64,000 nucleotides of DNA from Sva-07 sp963774765 (GTDB lineage: Bacteria; Actinomycetota; Acidimicrobiia; Acidimicrobiales; Ilumatobacteraceae), in NCBI GenBank assembly GCA_963774765.1, contig CAVZGP010000030.1:248001-312000 (forward strand). Direction: 5' to 3'. The notes under the pieces are model-generated. The model ran no database searches and was not told the DNA's origin. It saw only the letters and a program-made list of their open reading frames with translations. Below, one piece after another: positions 1 to 9,419 of the stretch; the stretch's first letter is position 1, and the number at the start of each line of letters is the position of its first letter. The position numbers were made by a program, and so were the translations under genes.

Positions 1-2082
1 GGTCGCCCTGGCGCATTCGTGCTCAACGACTCGACCGCCGAGGCCCGAGCCATCGACTCGGTGGAACTCCGCCTCGGGACGCCGTTCGGGCTGTCGGCGC
101 TCGGAGCCGGCCGCGCTCTGTCCGGCGTGGGCCAAGCGGGCCTGGTCGTCGTCAACCCGGACGAGGACGAGGCCAACGTCGTCCCCGCCGACGCCGAGCC
201 GGTCACATTCACGGTGCAGACCGGGACAGCCACGCAGGTCGCTCCCGATGGTTCGATCTGGTCGTTGGTCGACGGCGACCTCGTTCGGACCACGTCGGCA
301 TCAGCGCAACGAACACCACTTGGAATCGACGAACGGGCTCTGCTGTCGCTGGTCGGGAACCTGCCGCTCGTGGTCGACGTGTCCGGTCGCCGTGCCCGGC
401 TCGGCAATGGCGGTTGGAGCACGCTCGACACCGATGCCGACCCCAGTGAGATCCTCGCGCAGGTGCCCGGCCCACCCGATGTCTGTGGCTGGGTCGGAGC
501 GAACGACGACCTGTGGTGCGTGTCGACTGGTGGCATCGACGAGTCGACGGTTGTGACTGGACTGGACCTCGATGGCGGTGACTTCCTGGCGATCGCCGGC
601 GAGGCGGGCGCTGTGGTCCGTCGTGGTCCGAGCTCGATCGTCAGGTTCGATTGGCGAGCCGGGGAGATCCTCGATGATCTCCCTGCGTCCGTGGCCGCCG
701 ACGCCAACCTGGCCGTCACCTCCACTGTCGATCTCGTCTGGGTCGACGACGTCGGTGGTGACTTCGTCTGGGGCGTGAATCCGTGGGGAATCCAGGCGAT
801 CGACAAGAACGCGACAGGAATCCTGGTGCTGGGCGACGGCGGTGACGTGGTCGAGTCCGGCGAGCCCGGCCAAGCGGCCACCGGCGCCGACGACAGCGCG
901 GCGCGCGAGCCCGACATCCGCGAGCCCGACGACAACGGCATCGATGATCCTCCGGTCGCCGTCGACGATCCGGTGACCGCACGATCGGGCGCGTCGGTCC
1001 CCGTGCAGGTGACGGTCAACGACTACGACCCCGACGGTGAGGCGATCGCCGTGTCGTCGGTCGGTGTTCCGGGCCACGGCTCGGTCGACATCGGAACGGC
1101 GACGACGATCGTCTACACCCCTGAACCCGGCTACGTCGGCATCGACGAGTTCGAGTACACGATCGTCGACGGCGATGGCACGCCGGCCTCGGCGTCGGTG
1201 ATCATCGAGTTGCTGGCTCCCGGTTCGACGAACAAGGCGCCGGTCGGCGTTCCCGACTCGGCCGAAACGGGCGCAGGCGTCCCGGTCATCGTCGACGTGT
1301 TGCTCAACGACGTGGATCCCGAGCGCGATGCGTTGCGCCTCGGTGGGTTCTCGCCTCCGCAGAGCGTCGGGCAGGCGACCCTGGGCGAGGTGACCGAGAC
1401 GATCGGGCCGTCGGGGCTTCCCGCTCTGCGCTTCGCTCCCACCGAGGGGTTCGAGGGCACAGCGGTCTTCACCTACCGACCCATCGACGCACTCGAGGCC
1501 GTGGGCGAAGATGTCGAGGTTCGCGTCGAGGTGGCCCGGGTCGGTGACCCCAACCGTCCGCCTCTGGTGCGTCCCGATGCTGTTCGCCTGCGCCGCGATG
1601 TCACCACCCAGTTGCCGGTGCTCGTGAACGACTCCGATCCCGACGGCGATCCACTGACCCTGACGGTCATCGAGCCGTTGCCGGCTGGGCTCGAGGTTGC
1701 GGTCGAAGGCGAAGAACTGGCGGTCACGGCACGTGCGGGTGCGGCACCGTTGGTGCCGTTCACGTACTCGGTGGACGATGGCAACGGCCACGTGGTGCGC
1801 GGTTCGGTGCTCGTCGGCGTGATCGACGACGTCGAGCCCAACCGTCCTCCGGTGGTCACCGCCGACACGGACAAGGTCGTCGTCGGACAGGCCGTGGTGG
1901 TCGACGTGACGGCCAATGACGTCGACCCCGACGGCGATCCATTGACGGTGATCTCGGTCAGCCAACCGGACGGCGGCGGGCAGGCGATCGTGTTCAGTCG
2001 CGGAAAAGATCCAGTTCTCGCCGGCACCGCTGGTCGACGAAGAGGGTCAGGCGACCGCTCGGTTCACCTACACGGTCAGTGA
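1..2082 (+). CDS. Giant Ig-like/cadherin-repeat surface protein, 5' part (open at left edge, frameshifted)
   Basis: The frame is open through the left edge, so the true start lies outside the window; the first internal start is GTG at 19. The first ~290 residues look like a beta-propeller or sensor-like region without repeats. Tandem ~95-residue Ig/cadherin-like units follow, each opening with NRPPV or NKAPV and carrying a calcium-type NDxDPDGDPL motif; four units lie here. Such repeat proteins are exported adhesins or wall proteins. The reading frame is lost between about 1960 and 2000: downstream, the repeat pattern continues in the next forward frame (GQATARFTYTVSDGNGHE), so the last ~30 residues before the stop at 2082 are out of frame. 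It faces the MoxR-DUF58-transglutaminase operon, a neighbourhood seen for large Ig/fibronectin proteins in other actinobacteria. Confidence 0.8.
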   Translation, partial: GRPGAFVLNDSTAEARAIDSVELRLGTPFGLSALGAGRALSGVGQAGLVVVNPDEDEANVVPADAEPVTFTVQTGTATQVAPDGSIWSLVDGDLVRTTSASAQRTPLGIDERALLSLVGNLPLVVDVSGRRARLGNGGWSTLDTDADPSEILAQVPGPPDVCGWVGANDDLWCVSTGGIDESTVVTGLDLDGGDFLAIAGEAGAVVRRGPSSIVRFDWRAGEILDDLPASVAADANLAVTSTVDLVWVDDVGGDFVWGVNPWGIQAIDKNATGILVLGDGGDVVESGEPGQAATGADDSAAREPDIREPDDNGIDDPPVAVDDPVTARSGASVPVQVTVNDYDPDGEAIAVSSVGVPGHGSVDIGTATTIVYTPEPGYVGIDEFEYTIVDGDGTPASASVIIELLAPGSTNKAPVGVPDSAETGAGVPVIVDVLLNDVDPERDALRLGGFSPPQSVGQATLGEVTETIGPSGLPALRFAPTEGFEGTAVFTYRPIDALEAVGEDVEVRVEVARVGDPNRPPLVRPDAVRLRRDVTTQLPVLVNDSDPDGDPLTLTVIEPLPAGLEVAVEGEELAVTARAGAAPLVPFTYSVDDGNGHVVRGSVLVGVIDDVEPNRPPVVTADTDKVVVGQAVVVDVTANDVDPDGDPLTVISVSQPDGGGQAIVFSRGKDPVLAGTAGRRRGSGDRSVHLHGQ

Positions 2083-4408
2083 CGGCAACGGCCACGAGGT
2101 CGCCGGCGACGTGACGATCACCGTGCTGCCCGAATCGCTTGCCGCACCACCGTTCGCGCGCGACGACTCGACGTTCACGTACGTCGACGTGCCGGTGACC
2201 GTCGACGTGTTGCGCAACGATGGCGATCCCTCAGGGGGTCGCCCCACGCTCGTCGGCCGGCCCGGATGCCCGTCGGGCGGCAACGCCACCATCACCGCGG
2301 ACGCGCAGGTTCGATTCGACCCGCCGGTCGGACGGTCGGGGGCTTTCCGCTGCACCTACGAGGTCACCAACGCGCGCGGGCTCACCGCGTCGGCGTTCAT
2401 CATCGTGTCGGTCCGCGAACCGGCGATCACGAACCTTCCGCCGGAGGCGAACCTCGACTCGCTGACCGTCGAGCTCGGCCAGACCGCGTCGATCGACGTG
2501 CTCGCGAACGACACCGATCCCGACGGTTCCAATGCCACGCTCGAACTCGTCTCGTCCACCGCTCCGGTGCTCGGATCGGCAACGCGCTCGGGCCGAGTGA
2601 TCACGTTCGTGGCGGGCACCGAGACCGGCACCGCGACCATCAACTACCAGGTGGCCGACGCCGACGGAGCCGTCTCGCTCGGTCGGCTGCGCGTCACCAT
2701 CACCGAGCGTGCGAACCAGGCACCGATCGCCGTGCCGGACTCGCTCACCATCTTCGGGCCGGCGACACCGCAGCAGTTCAGCGTGCTCGCCAACGACACC
2801 GATCCGGACGAGACACCGGGCGGCCTGTCGGTCGTGTCGGCAACACGCGTCTCCGGTGACGCGACGGTGACGCTGGTCGGATCGGTCGTGTCGATCTCGC
2901 CGCCGTCCAACTTCATCGGCCAGGTGGTGGCGACCTACACGATCCGCGACGGCAAGGGCCTCACCGCGACCTCGAACATCCTGCTCACCGTGCAGAAGCC
3001 GCTCAACCGTCCACCAGATGCCCGCGATGACGGCGCTGATGTCGTCAACGGTGGCTCGGTGACGGTTCCGGTGTTGCTGAACGACAGCGATCCGGACGGC
3101 GACCCGCTGTCGGTGGCGATCATGTCCGCAGGCGACGGCTCGCTCGGCTCGACATCGTTGAACGCCAACAAGTCGATCAGCTTCACCGCGACGCCCGGGG
3201 CATCAGGAACCGCCGTGATCACCTATCAGGTGAGCGACGGAGAGTTGACCGACAGCGCCGTGTTGCGCATCGACGTGCGACCGTGCTCGGAATCGGCGCC
3301 GGTCGCGCAGAGTCCGTTCCTGCAGACCGGTTACCGACAGCCGATCGCCGTCGACCTCGGCGCGTACGGTTCGAACGGGGCGATCGTCGATGTGGTCGGA
3401 CCTCCCGGTTTTGCCGACGGCGTCTACACGCCACCGGAGGGTGAGAACGGTAACGTGGCCATCAGCTACGCGGTCGTCAACTCCTGTCGGCTCCGTGCCA
3501 GCGGTCGCGTGACGATCGACGTCAACCAGGAGCCCGTCGGAGCGGCCGAGTCGGTCAACACGTTCCGAGCCGACCCCGTGGTCGTCCCGGTCACCGATCT
3601 CGCCACCGATGCCGAGGCGTTGACGATCACGTCGATCTCCGGTGCGCCGGCCTGGGTGGCGAATGAGGCCACGCGCCTCGTGATCGCTCCGGCGAACGGT
3701 ACCGCGCTCGGCGCTTCGACCTTCACGGCGACCGTTGCCGATCCGGGCGGCTTGACCACGGTGGTGAACGTGGTGGTCACCGTCGTGAACCGACCGCCCG
3801 TGGCCAACGGTGACACCGTCGACGTCACCGACGGAGGCCCCCGCACGGTCGACCTCGTCGCCAACGACAGCGATGCCGACTCGACAGGAGCGCTCGTCAT
3901 CAGCGAGCTGCTGCCGATGACGTTGAGCTTCTCCGGTGGTGGGACGGGGACGATCGAGCTGCGACACGACGAACGCAGCGTTCGAGTCGATCCGGGTGAT
4001 GGCCGCGGTGTCGCCACGTTCACGTATCGCATCCGCGATGCCGAAGGCGGCTCGTCAGCGTCGGCCACCGTCACCGTCAACGCGCCGCCCGCGAATCAGG
4101 CGCCGACGGCGACCAGTCAGTCGATTGCAGTGACCGTGGGGACGTCGGCGATCGTCGATCTGCAGGCGAGCGATCCCGACGGTCCGCCACCGCGAATCGT
4201 CGACGCCACCTTCTCCGACCCGAGCGGCGTCGTCACCAGCCGCAACGCGCTCCAACTGTCGGTACTGGCGTCCACGCCGGGCACATTCGTGGTCACCTAC
4301 CAGGTGACCGATGGCGAGGCGACGTCGTCGCCGGCCACCGTGACGGTGACAGCGTCGATCCCGACCACGACGACCACCACCACGACCCTGCCCTTGACGC
4401 CCCCGTGA
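1985..4408 (+). CDS. Giant Ig-like/cadherin-repeat surface protein, 3' part
   Basis: This continues the preceding gene after the frame change; the first start codon in this frame is at 2111, but the homologous repeat sequence already begins near 1990. About eight more repeats follow, with NDTDPDGSN, NDSDPDGDPL and similar acidic loops. The unit at about 3290-3530 (SAPVAQSPF, then NQEPVGAAES) is degenerate and lacks the acidic loop. The C-terminus is a Thr-rich tail (TTTTTTTTLPLTPP) with no sorting signal or membrane segment, so attachment to the cell, if any, must come from the N-terminus beyond the window. It stops 9 bp before the stop of the convergent transglutaminase-like gene. One protein with the preceding entry is the most economical reading. 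Confidence 0.8.
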   Translation, partial: RSCSVAEKIQFSPAPLVDEEGQATARFTYTVSDGNGHEVAGDVTITVLPESLAAPPFARDDSTFTYVDVPVTVDVLRNDGDPSGGRPTLVGRPGCPSGGNATITADAQVRFDPPVGRSGAFRCTYEVTNARGLTASAFIIVSVREPAITNLPPEANLDSLTVELGQTASIDVLANDTDPDGSNATLELVSSTAPVLGSATRSGRVITFVAGTETGTATINYQVADADGAVSLGRLRVTITERANQAPIAVPDSLTIFGPATPQQFSVLANDTDPDETPGGLSVVSATRVSGDATVTLVGSVVSISPPSNFIGQVVATYTIRDGKGLTATSNILLTVQKPLNRPPDARDDGADVVNGGSVTVPVLLNDSDPDGDPLSVAIMSAGDGSLGSTSLNANKSISFTATPGASGTAVITYQVSDGELTDSAVLRIDVRPCSESAPVAQSPFLQTGYRQPIAVDLGAYGSNGAIVDVVGPPGFADGVYTPPEGENGNVAISYAVVNSCRLRASGRVTIDVNQEPVGAAESVNTFRADPVVVPVTDLATDAEALTITSISGAPAWVANEATRLVIAPANGTALGASTFTATVADPGGLTTVVNVVVTVVNRPPVANGDTVDVTDGGPRTVDLVANDSDADSTGALVISELLPMTLSFSGGGTGTIELRHDERSVRVDPGDGRGVATFTYRIRDAEGGSSASATVTVNAPPANQAPTATSQSIAVTVGTSAIVDLQASDPDGPPPRIVDATFSDPSGVVTSRNALQLSVLASTPGTFVVTYQVTDGEATSSPATVTVTASIPTTTTTTTTLPLTPP

Positions 4409-4417
4409 GGTGTCGGC

Positions 4418-6577
4418 TCACTCGGTGAGCGGCGAGCGCGTCGCCGCTCGCAGCGAGCGCAAACTCAGCCGCCATCGCATTCGTTGCCATCTCGTGCGCA
4501 TCGACACGATCGCCTGCTCGATCGAGTCGAGACACGAGACGGCGTCCTCGGCGAGCATGTCCGGATGTCGCGGCGTCCCGAACGTCGCCGAGCTCGACAG
4601 CGTTGCAAGGCGCCGCAGTTGTGACGCGGCGTCCGGAGCGACGGGCGCTCCCGACACGGCGATCTCCGAGTTCGTGGTCGATCTCCCGATGTCGAGTCCG
4701 GCATCGACGAGCGCATCGGTGGCCGACGCCCACGCACCCCGGATCCGTGCTCCCGCGTCGGGTGCCCGGAGACGACGCCGCCGTCGCCGGATCTTCACTC
4801 CCATGATCGCACCGGCGACGGCGAGTGCAGGGACGACGATCACGGCCAGCGCCAACGATCCCCTGATCACCCACGTGACGGCTGCCGACAGCGCTCCATC
4901 CGATGCCGTATCGGCCGCGGCTTCGTCGTCGGTCGTTGCACTGTCCGACTCGGGCGGCGGCGCGATCGGCGGCTGAGGTGCAGCGGGCGTCTGGACCTGG
5001 GGTTCCGGCGGCGGCGGCGCGCCGTCGTCGGCCTCGTTCTCGGGAACCGGGTCGTACGCGATCCAACTGCCGTCGTTGAGCTGGACCTCCGGCCACACTT
5101 CGGCATCAGCCGAACTCAATACCACCGGCTCACCCTCTGCAACTGCTGCGGCCCCCTCTCGGTCCGCGACGAAACCGGTGGCGACGCGAGCCTCGATGCC
5201 GAGTGAACGTGTGAGCAGCACGAACGAGGTGGCGAACTGCTCGTTCGTGCCGCGCTGGGTGTCGCGGAGGAAGCGATCGATCAATGCCATCTCGAGGCCG
5301 CCGCCCTGCACGTCGTTGTCGAGCACGAAGTCTTCGCGCATGACCGTTTCGAGCCTCGCGAGTTGTTCGATCGGATCGCCGGCACCCGCCAGTTCCCCGG
5401 CCAGTTGTGTGAAACCTGAGGTGCTCTCGTCGACCAGGCGCGGCGCCAGACCGAGCTCGATGGCGTCGATCGTGGAGGTCGGCTCGTTGGCCACCACCCC
5501 GACGACATCTCCGGGCGACGGACGCTCGGCGAGGCGGACCACGGTGCGCTCGGGATCCGTCTCCACGGCGGCGTCGACAGCGACCGGTGTACCGGGGAGC
5601 GGCACGAGGCTGAGGTTGCTGTCGAGGAAACTGACATCGGCGGTGATGGTTGGCCCGGTCGCCGGGCCGAGCGTGGCCCCGATCGGCCGCAACGTCACAC
5701 TCGGCGACCAACGTCGGCCGTCATAGTTCGTGAGGGCAGCCGTTCTCCACCGCACGGGGAGCACTTCGTCGTCGGTGGGCGACGCGACGTGTAGATCGAC
5801 CGGTGGGTCGAGGTCGCGCATCGCCAACGACGCCTCGATCGGATCGAGGAGCGGCGCCGTCTGTTCGGCGGGATCGTTTCGGCGCGGGTCGGCGCGGGCG
5901 TCGAGCGTGACGGGGAGCGCGACGAGCACGACCAGGGCGATTGCTGTAGCGAGCAGAGCGAGCAGTCGAGGCTCACCGCGCAGCAGGACGAGGCGCTCGG
6001 TGAGGGTGCCCTCATTGCGCAACAACGCGAACACGATCGACACGGCGGCGAGGCCGATCAGCCAGGTCCACGTGATGCCCAATGGTGCGCTGAGCGCGAT
6101 GACGCCGAGGTAGGCGAGCAGGAGCGGGAGCAATCCCAGCAGGTGGAATCGTCGGCGCGACGCGATCTCGGCGCTGATCGCGCACAGGGTGGCCAAGGCT
6201 GCGGCGACGCTGCCGAGCAGGTCCGGTCGTTGGGGGCTGGGCCAGTCGGTCGACAGCAACCCCTGGATCCCCGACGTGAACGCGCGCGCAACGTCGTGCG
6301 GGGTTCCGTCGGCGAAGGCGACCGTGACCACCACGGCGAGCAGCACTGCGGCGGCGGCACCGGTGAGTCGAGCGAACGCAGGTCGACCGACGAGGACGAG
6401 CGCGACGGTTCCCGCCGGCATCGGGGCGACGGCGAGCGTCCATTCCCTCTGGTCGAAGATGGCACCGGACGCGACGCCGACCACCGCGAACCCGATCGTG
6501 ATCACGACGATGCGCGCTCGGGTGAGGCCAGCGTCCCGCGACGCTGGGGCCTTCTGACTCACGACGGCCTCGGACAT
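4418..6577 (-). CDS. Membrane-bound transglutaminase-like protein (TgpA/DUF3488 type) with degenerate active site
   Basis: About 719 residues. An N-terminal block of roughly six membrane segments (to ~residue 220) is followed by a large extracytoplasmic part with a transglutaminase-core domain (about 410-515), a Pro/Glu-rich linker, one more membrane helix (~570-595) and a basic cytoplasmic tail. Family members carry Cys, His and Asp in G-C-x-x-F-A, A-H-A-W and Y-D-P. Here the sites read GTNEQFAT, ADAEVWPEV and WIAYDPVP, so Cys is Asn and His is Glu while Asp remains. It is therefore probably not a working protease or transglutaminase. The start chosen is ATG 6577, 2 bp after the DUF58 stop and preceded by GGGGCGG; an in-frame ATG at 6601 would overlap DUF58 by 22 bp. 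Last gene of a MoxR-DUF58-TgpA operon. Confidence 0.85.
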   Translation of the reverse strand: MSEAVVSQKAPASRDAGLTRARIVVITIGFAVVGVASGAIFDQREWTLAVAPMPAGTVALVLVGRPAFARLTGAAAAVLLAVVVTVAFADGTPHDVARAFTSGIQGLLSTDWPSPQRPDLLGSVAAALATLCAISAEIASRRRFHLLGLLPLLLAYLGVIALSAPLGITWTWLIGLAAVSIVFALLRNEGTLTERLVLLRGEPRLLALLATAIALVVLVALPVTLDARADPRRNDPAEQTAPLLDPIEASLAMRDLDPPVDLHVASPTDDEVLPVRWRTAALTNYDGRRWSPSVTLRPIGATLGPATGPTITADVSFLDSNLSLVPLPGTPVAVDAAVETDPERTVVRLAERPSPGDVVGVVANEPTSTIDAIELGLAPRLVDESTSGFTQLAGELAGAGDPIEQLARLETVMREDFVLDNDVQGGGLEMALIDRFLRDTQRGTNEQFATSFVLLTRSLGIEARVATGFVADREGAAAVAEGEPVVLSSADAEVWPEVQLNDGSWIAYDPVPENEADDGAPPPPEPQVQTPAAPQPPIAPPPESDSATTDDEAAADTASDGALSAAVTWVIRGSLALAVIVVPALAVAGAIMGVKIRRRRRRLRAPDAGARIRGAWASATDALVDAGLDIGRSTTNSEIAVSGAPVAPDAASQLRRLATLSSSATFGTPRHPDMLAEDAVSCLDSIEQAIVSMRTRWQRMRWRLSLRSLRAATRSPLTE

Positions 6578-6579
6578 GG

Positions 6580-7692
6580 TCAGCCGCCCCACGTTCGCCA
6601 TCGACGAACGAACTCGGGGGCGTCGTTCGCCGCGAGCACGATTCCGGGTCCGCCCAGAGCACCATCGCCGATACGGACCACCGACATTCGTTCGGAGGAC
6701 GCGAACCGGCTCGACGGCCCCGTCGGTCCGGTGACCACGACCACGGACGTCTGGTCGAACCCGCCGGTGAACAACGCTGCGATCGACAGCAGCGTGTGCT
6801 CATCGGATTGCGGCACCGGGGTCAGCAGGTCGAGCACGGCGGCATCGGTGACCAGCGGCGTGGGGCGACCGGCGTGGTCGCGGTCGGTGGTGCGCAACAC
6901 CACGTCGAGCCCTGATCGGATCGCGTGCACCGCGAGCGTGGCGGCGGCATCCACGGCCTCCTCGAAACCCTCGGGTGTGCCTGCCGATGCCGCGGTGTCG
7001 AGCACGACGGTGAATTCCGGTCGGCGCACCTCGACGTGTTCGCGCACCATCAACGTGCCGGTTCGTGCTGTTGTCGGCCAGTGGATCATCCGCGGGTCGT
7101 CGCCGGCGACGTACTCGCGCATCGAGACGAATCCCGACATCGGATCGGCGGTGGCTCGTCGGAGAACCGACTCGTTCTCGACGACGCGCACCGCGCCGTG
7201 AGGTCCGACGAGGTCGTAGATCTTGGGATGCACGATCACCGAGGTGCGCATCGTGTCGCGGCGGCTGCCGACGGTGAGCCAGAACGGGTCGATCCGTTCG
7301 ATCTCGAACGGCCCGACATCGAACACGCCGCGTCGGCGCGTCGGGATCGCGCCCGTGACGGTCAGTTCGGAGTGCGACGCCACCGGTGCGACGTCGACTC
7401 GCACCTCGGCGTCGTCGCACCGGTCGATGATCGTTGCACGCCCCGAGCGAAACCGGGTGGCGTTGCGCACCCGGTAGCCGACGAGGATCGGGTCGCCGCG
7501 TGGAACGCGTACCGCCTGCAGGCGGCGGGTGACCTCGGCGCGCAACGGTCGCTGCGAGACCCAGATCGCCATCAGCATCACCGCTCCGATCGCGAATGCG
7601 GCAACAACGATCTCCTCGTAGTTCCACCACCAGCCGACGATCGCCAGCACTACCGCGGTGACGACCGCGCCGAGGCCGGACTTGGTGAGCAC
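6580..7692 (-). CDS. DUF58 domain membrane protein
   Basis: 370 residues. Two N-terminal membrane helices (about 7-25 and 30-45) precede a beta-rich region and the DUF58 signature REYVAGDDPRMIHWPTTAR (about 190-208), followed by a von Willebrand A-like fold (FTVVLDTAASAG). DUF58 proteins are encoded with MoxR ATPases and are thought to help assemble or activate envelope proteins; the biochemical role is not settled. It lies 2 bp after the MoxR gene and 2 bp before the transglutaminase-like gene, so all three are almost certainly co-transcribed. Confidence 0.9.
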   Translation of the reverse strand: MLTKSGLGAVVTAVVLAIVGWWWNYEEIVVAAFAIGAVMLMAIWVSQRPLRAEVTRRLQAVRVPRGDPILVGYRVRNATRFRSGRATIIDRCDDAEVRVDVAPVASHSELTVTGAIPTRRRGVFDVGPFEIERIDPFWLTVGSRRDTMRTSVIVHPKIYDLVGPHGAVRVVENESVLRRATADPMSGFVSMREYVAGDDPRMIHWPTTARTGTLMVREHVEVRRPEFTVVLDTAASAGTPEGFEEAVDAAATLAVHAIRSGLDVVLRTTDRDHAGRPTPLVTDAAVLDLLTPVPQSDEHTLLSIAALFTGGFDQTSVVVVTGPTGPSSRFASSERMSVVRIGDGALGGPGIVLAANDAPEFVRRWRTWGG

Positions 7693-7694
7693 GT

Positions 7695-8645
7695 TCAGCC
7701 TTCTCGGGTACGAGGCACCGGGACGTCGTCGATGATGTCGGCCAGCACGGTCTCGACCCTCGCCCCGCGAAGCTCGGCCTCGGCGGTGAGGGCCATGCGA
7801 TCCGCGAACACCGGCACTGCGACCGACTTGACATCGTCGGGGGTGACGTAGTCGCGACCGTCGGTGGCGGCATAGGCGCGAGCGACGCGCAGCATCGTCA
7901 GCGTGCCGCGTGTCGACACGCCGAGGCGGAGGTCGGGATGGATCCGCGTGGCGTTCGCGATCTTCACGATGTAGTCGTTGATCGAGGCGACAACTCCGAG
8001 TCGATCGATTTCGGAAATCGCGCGATCGAGTTCGTCTGGGTCTGTGACCGGCGAGAGGTCGTCCTCGGCACGATGCCGGTGGAACCCTTCGAGGATCGAT
8101 ACCTCGGTGTCCGGGTCGGCGTAGCCGAGCGCCAGCCGCATGGCGAACCGGTCGAGTTGCACGTCGGGCAGCGGGAACGTGCCTTGGAAGTCGCGCGGGT
8201 TCTGGGTCGCGATCACGAAGAAGGGCCGGGGTACCGGGCGGCTCACGCCGTCGGCGGTGACCTGACGTTCCTCCATCACTTCGAGGAGCGCGGATTGGGT
8301 CTTGGGGCTGCCGCGGTTGATCTCGTCGCCGATCAACACGTTGGTGAACACCGGACCTTCACGGAATGTGAACGTGCTGGTGCGTTGGTCGAACACCATC
8401 ACTCCGGTGATGTCGGTGGGCAGGAGATCGGGGGTGAACTGCACGCGGGTCCAGGTACCGGCGATCGAGTTGGCGATCGCCTTGGCGAGGCTGGTCTTGC
8501 CGGTGCCGGGCACATCGTCGAGCAGGAGGTGTCCTTCGGTCAGGAGACAGCACAGCGCGAGTCGGATCTCGTCGCGCTTGCCGCGCACGACCCGGTCGAC
8601 GTTGTTCAGCAGTGCGTCGGCGACCTGGGCGGCGGTGGTGACCAT
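7695..8645 (-). CDS. MoxR-family AAA+ ATPase
   Basis: 316 residues, normal for the family. Walker A is DVPGTGKTSLAK (about 40-51), Walker B and the following helix are IGDEINRGSPKTQSALLEVM (about 105-124), and sensor 1 is FVIATQNP. MoxR ATPases act as chaperone-like motors for neighbouring vWA/DUF58 proteins. First gene of the operon with DUF58 and the transglutaminase-like protein. Only 69 bp separate its start from the upstream SWIM gene, so either a promoter lies there or the operon is longer. Confidence 0.93.
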   Translation of the reverse strand: MVTTAAQVADALLNNVDRVVRGKRDEIRLALCCLLTEGHLLLDDVPGTGKTSLAKAIANSIAGTWTRVQFTPDLLPTDITGVMVFDQRTSTFTFREGPVFTNVLIGDEINRGSPKTQSALLEVMEERQVTADGVSRPVPRPFFVIATQNPRDFQGTFPLPDVQLDRFAMRLALGYADPDTEVSILEGFHRHRAEDDLSPVTDPDELDRAISEIDRLGVVASINDYIVKIANATRIHPDLRLGVSTRGTLTMLRVARAYAATDGRDYVTPDDVKSVAVPVFADRMALTAEAELRGARVETVLADIIDDVPVPRTREG

Positions 8646-8714
8646 GCGCCGAGTGTAGGGGCGCGCCCACGCTCGGTGGAGGCCATCGAATCGGTGCAGG
8701 CGGTGCCGGTGCGG

Positions 8715-9419
8715 TCAGTCCCACTCGATGCGGAGATGACCCAACGCATCGCGCAGGACGCCTGCGAGTTCGCGCGAGCGCGGCAGCTGTGGCTCGATGC
8801 GGTCGATCTCGCCCACGTCCGGCAGATCGGTACCCTCAGGGATCCGCAACAGATCCGCGAGCGGATCCACCGGCGGCAGCACCGGCTCCACGCGGGCTGG
8901 CGCGCTCTCTCCCGGCCGCACCAGGCGCAGGTGCCTCCCTGCCCGTGCGGACCTGACCCCGACGGGCGGCAGATCGTCGTCGTCGGTGCCTTCGTCGAAT
9001 TCGTCCTCGCGATCCTCGTCGTCGGACGGCTGACCGCGCCAGAGGTCGAGCAATTCGGGTTCGAGGAGGAATTCGTCGCTGAGCGTGAACAACGTTGCGA
9101 CGACGTGCTTGCAGGCGTAGTTGTCCCAGTTGTCGTTGTCGGGGCACGTGCAGGTGTACTTCACGTCGCGGCGCAGCGGCATCCCGTTGCCGGGCGCCAC
9201 CGCGACCACGGCGATGTACGGGGTCGAACGCGAACCTTGGATCTCGCAGGTGACGGTGCCCGGATCGATCACGATGTCGAGCACGGAACCGTCCTTGGCG
9301 TACTGCTTGCCGCGACGGAGGCGTGACGGGTCGCTCATCTCGGCGGCGAGCACCTTCATCATCGTCGCCGGGAGCCGTCCGGGATGGTTGGCGCCGAACG
9401 GCTTGCGGGGTCGGGTCAC
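8715..9419 (-). CDS. SWIM zinc-finger protein
   Basis: 234 residues. The SWIM motif CTCPDNDNWDNYACKH (about 90-105) supplies the CxC...CxH zinc ligands. The remainder is an acidic, low-complexity middle (DDEDREDEFDEGTDDDD) and an Arg/Pro-rich C-terminus. The start overlaps the stop of the SNF2 helicase gene by 4 bp (ATGA), which indicates translational coupling. SWIM proteins are often paired with SNF2 helicases, so a joint role in DNA or chromatin transactions is likely, but no specific function is known. Confidence 0.88.
   Translation of the reverse strand: MTRPRKPFGANHPGRLPATMMKVLAAEMSDPSRLRRGKQYAKDGSVLDIVIDPGTVTCEIQGSRSTPYIAVVAVAPGNGMPLRRDVKYTCTCPDNDNWDNYACKHVVATLFTLSDEFLLEPELLDLWRGQPSDDEDREDEFDEGTDDDDLPPVGVRSARAGRHLRLVRPGESAPARVEPVLPPVDPLADLLRIPEGTDLPDVGEIDRIEPQLPRSRELAGVLRDALGHLRIEWD

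Noticed and set aside
301..1965. Long minus-strand open frame opposite the Ig-repeat gene (554 codons)
   Set aside because: Arg/His/Asp-rich translation with no family resemblance. It mirrors the high-GC codon pattern of the real plus-strand gene.
1960..2010. Programmed frameshift in the Ig-repeat gene
   Set aside because: No slippery heptamer or downstream structure is visible, and three other genes show the same kind of shift, so sequence error is simpler.
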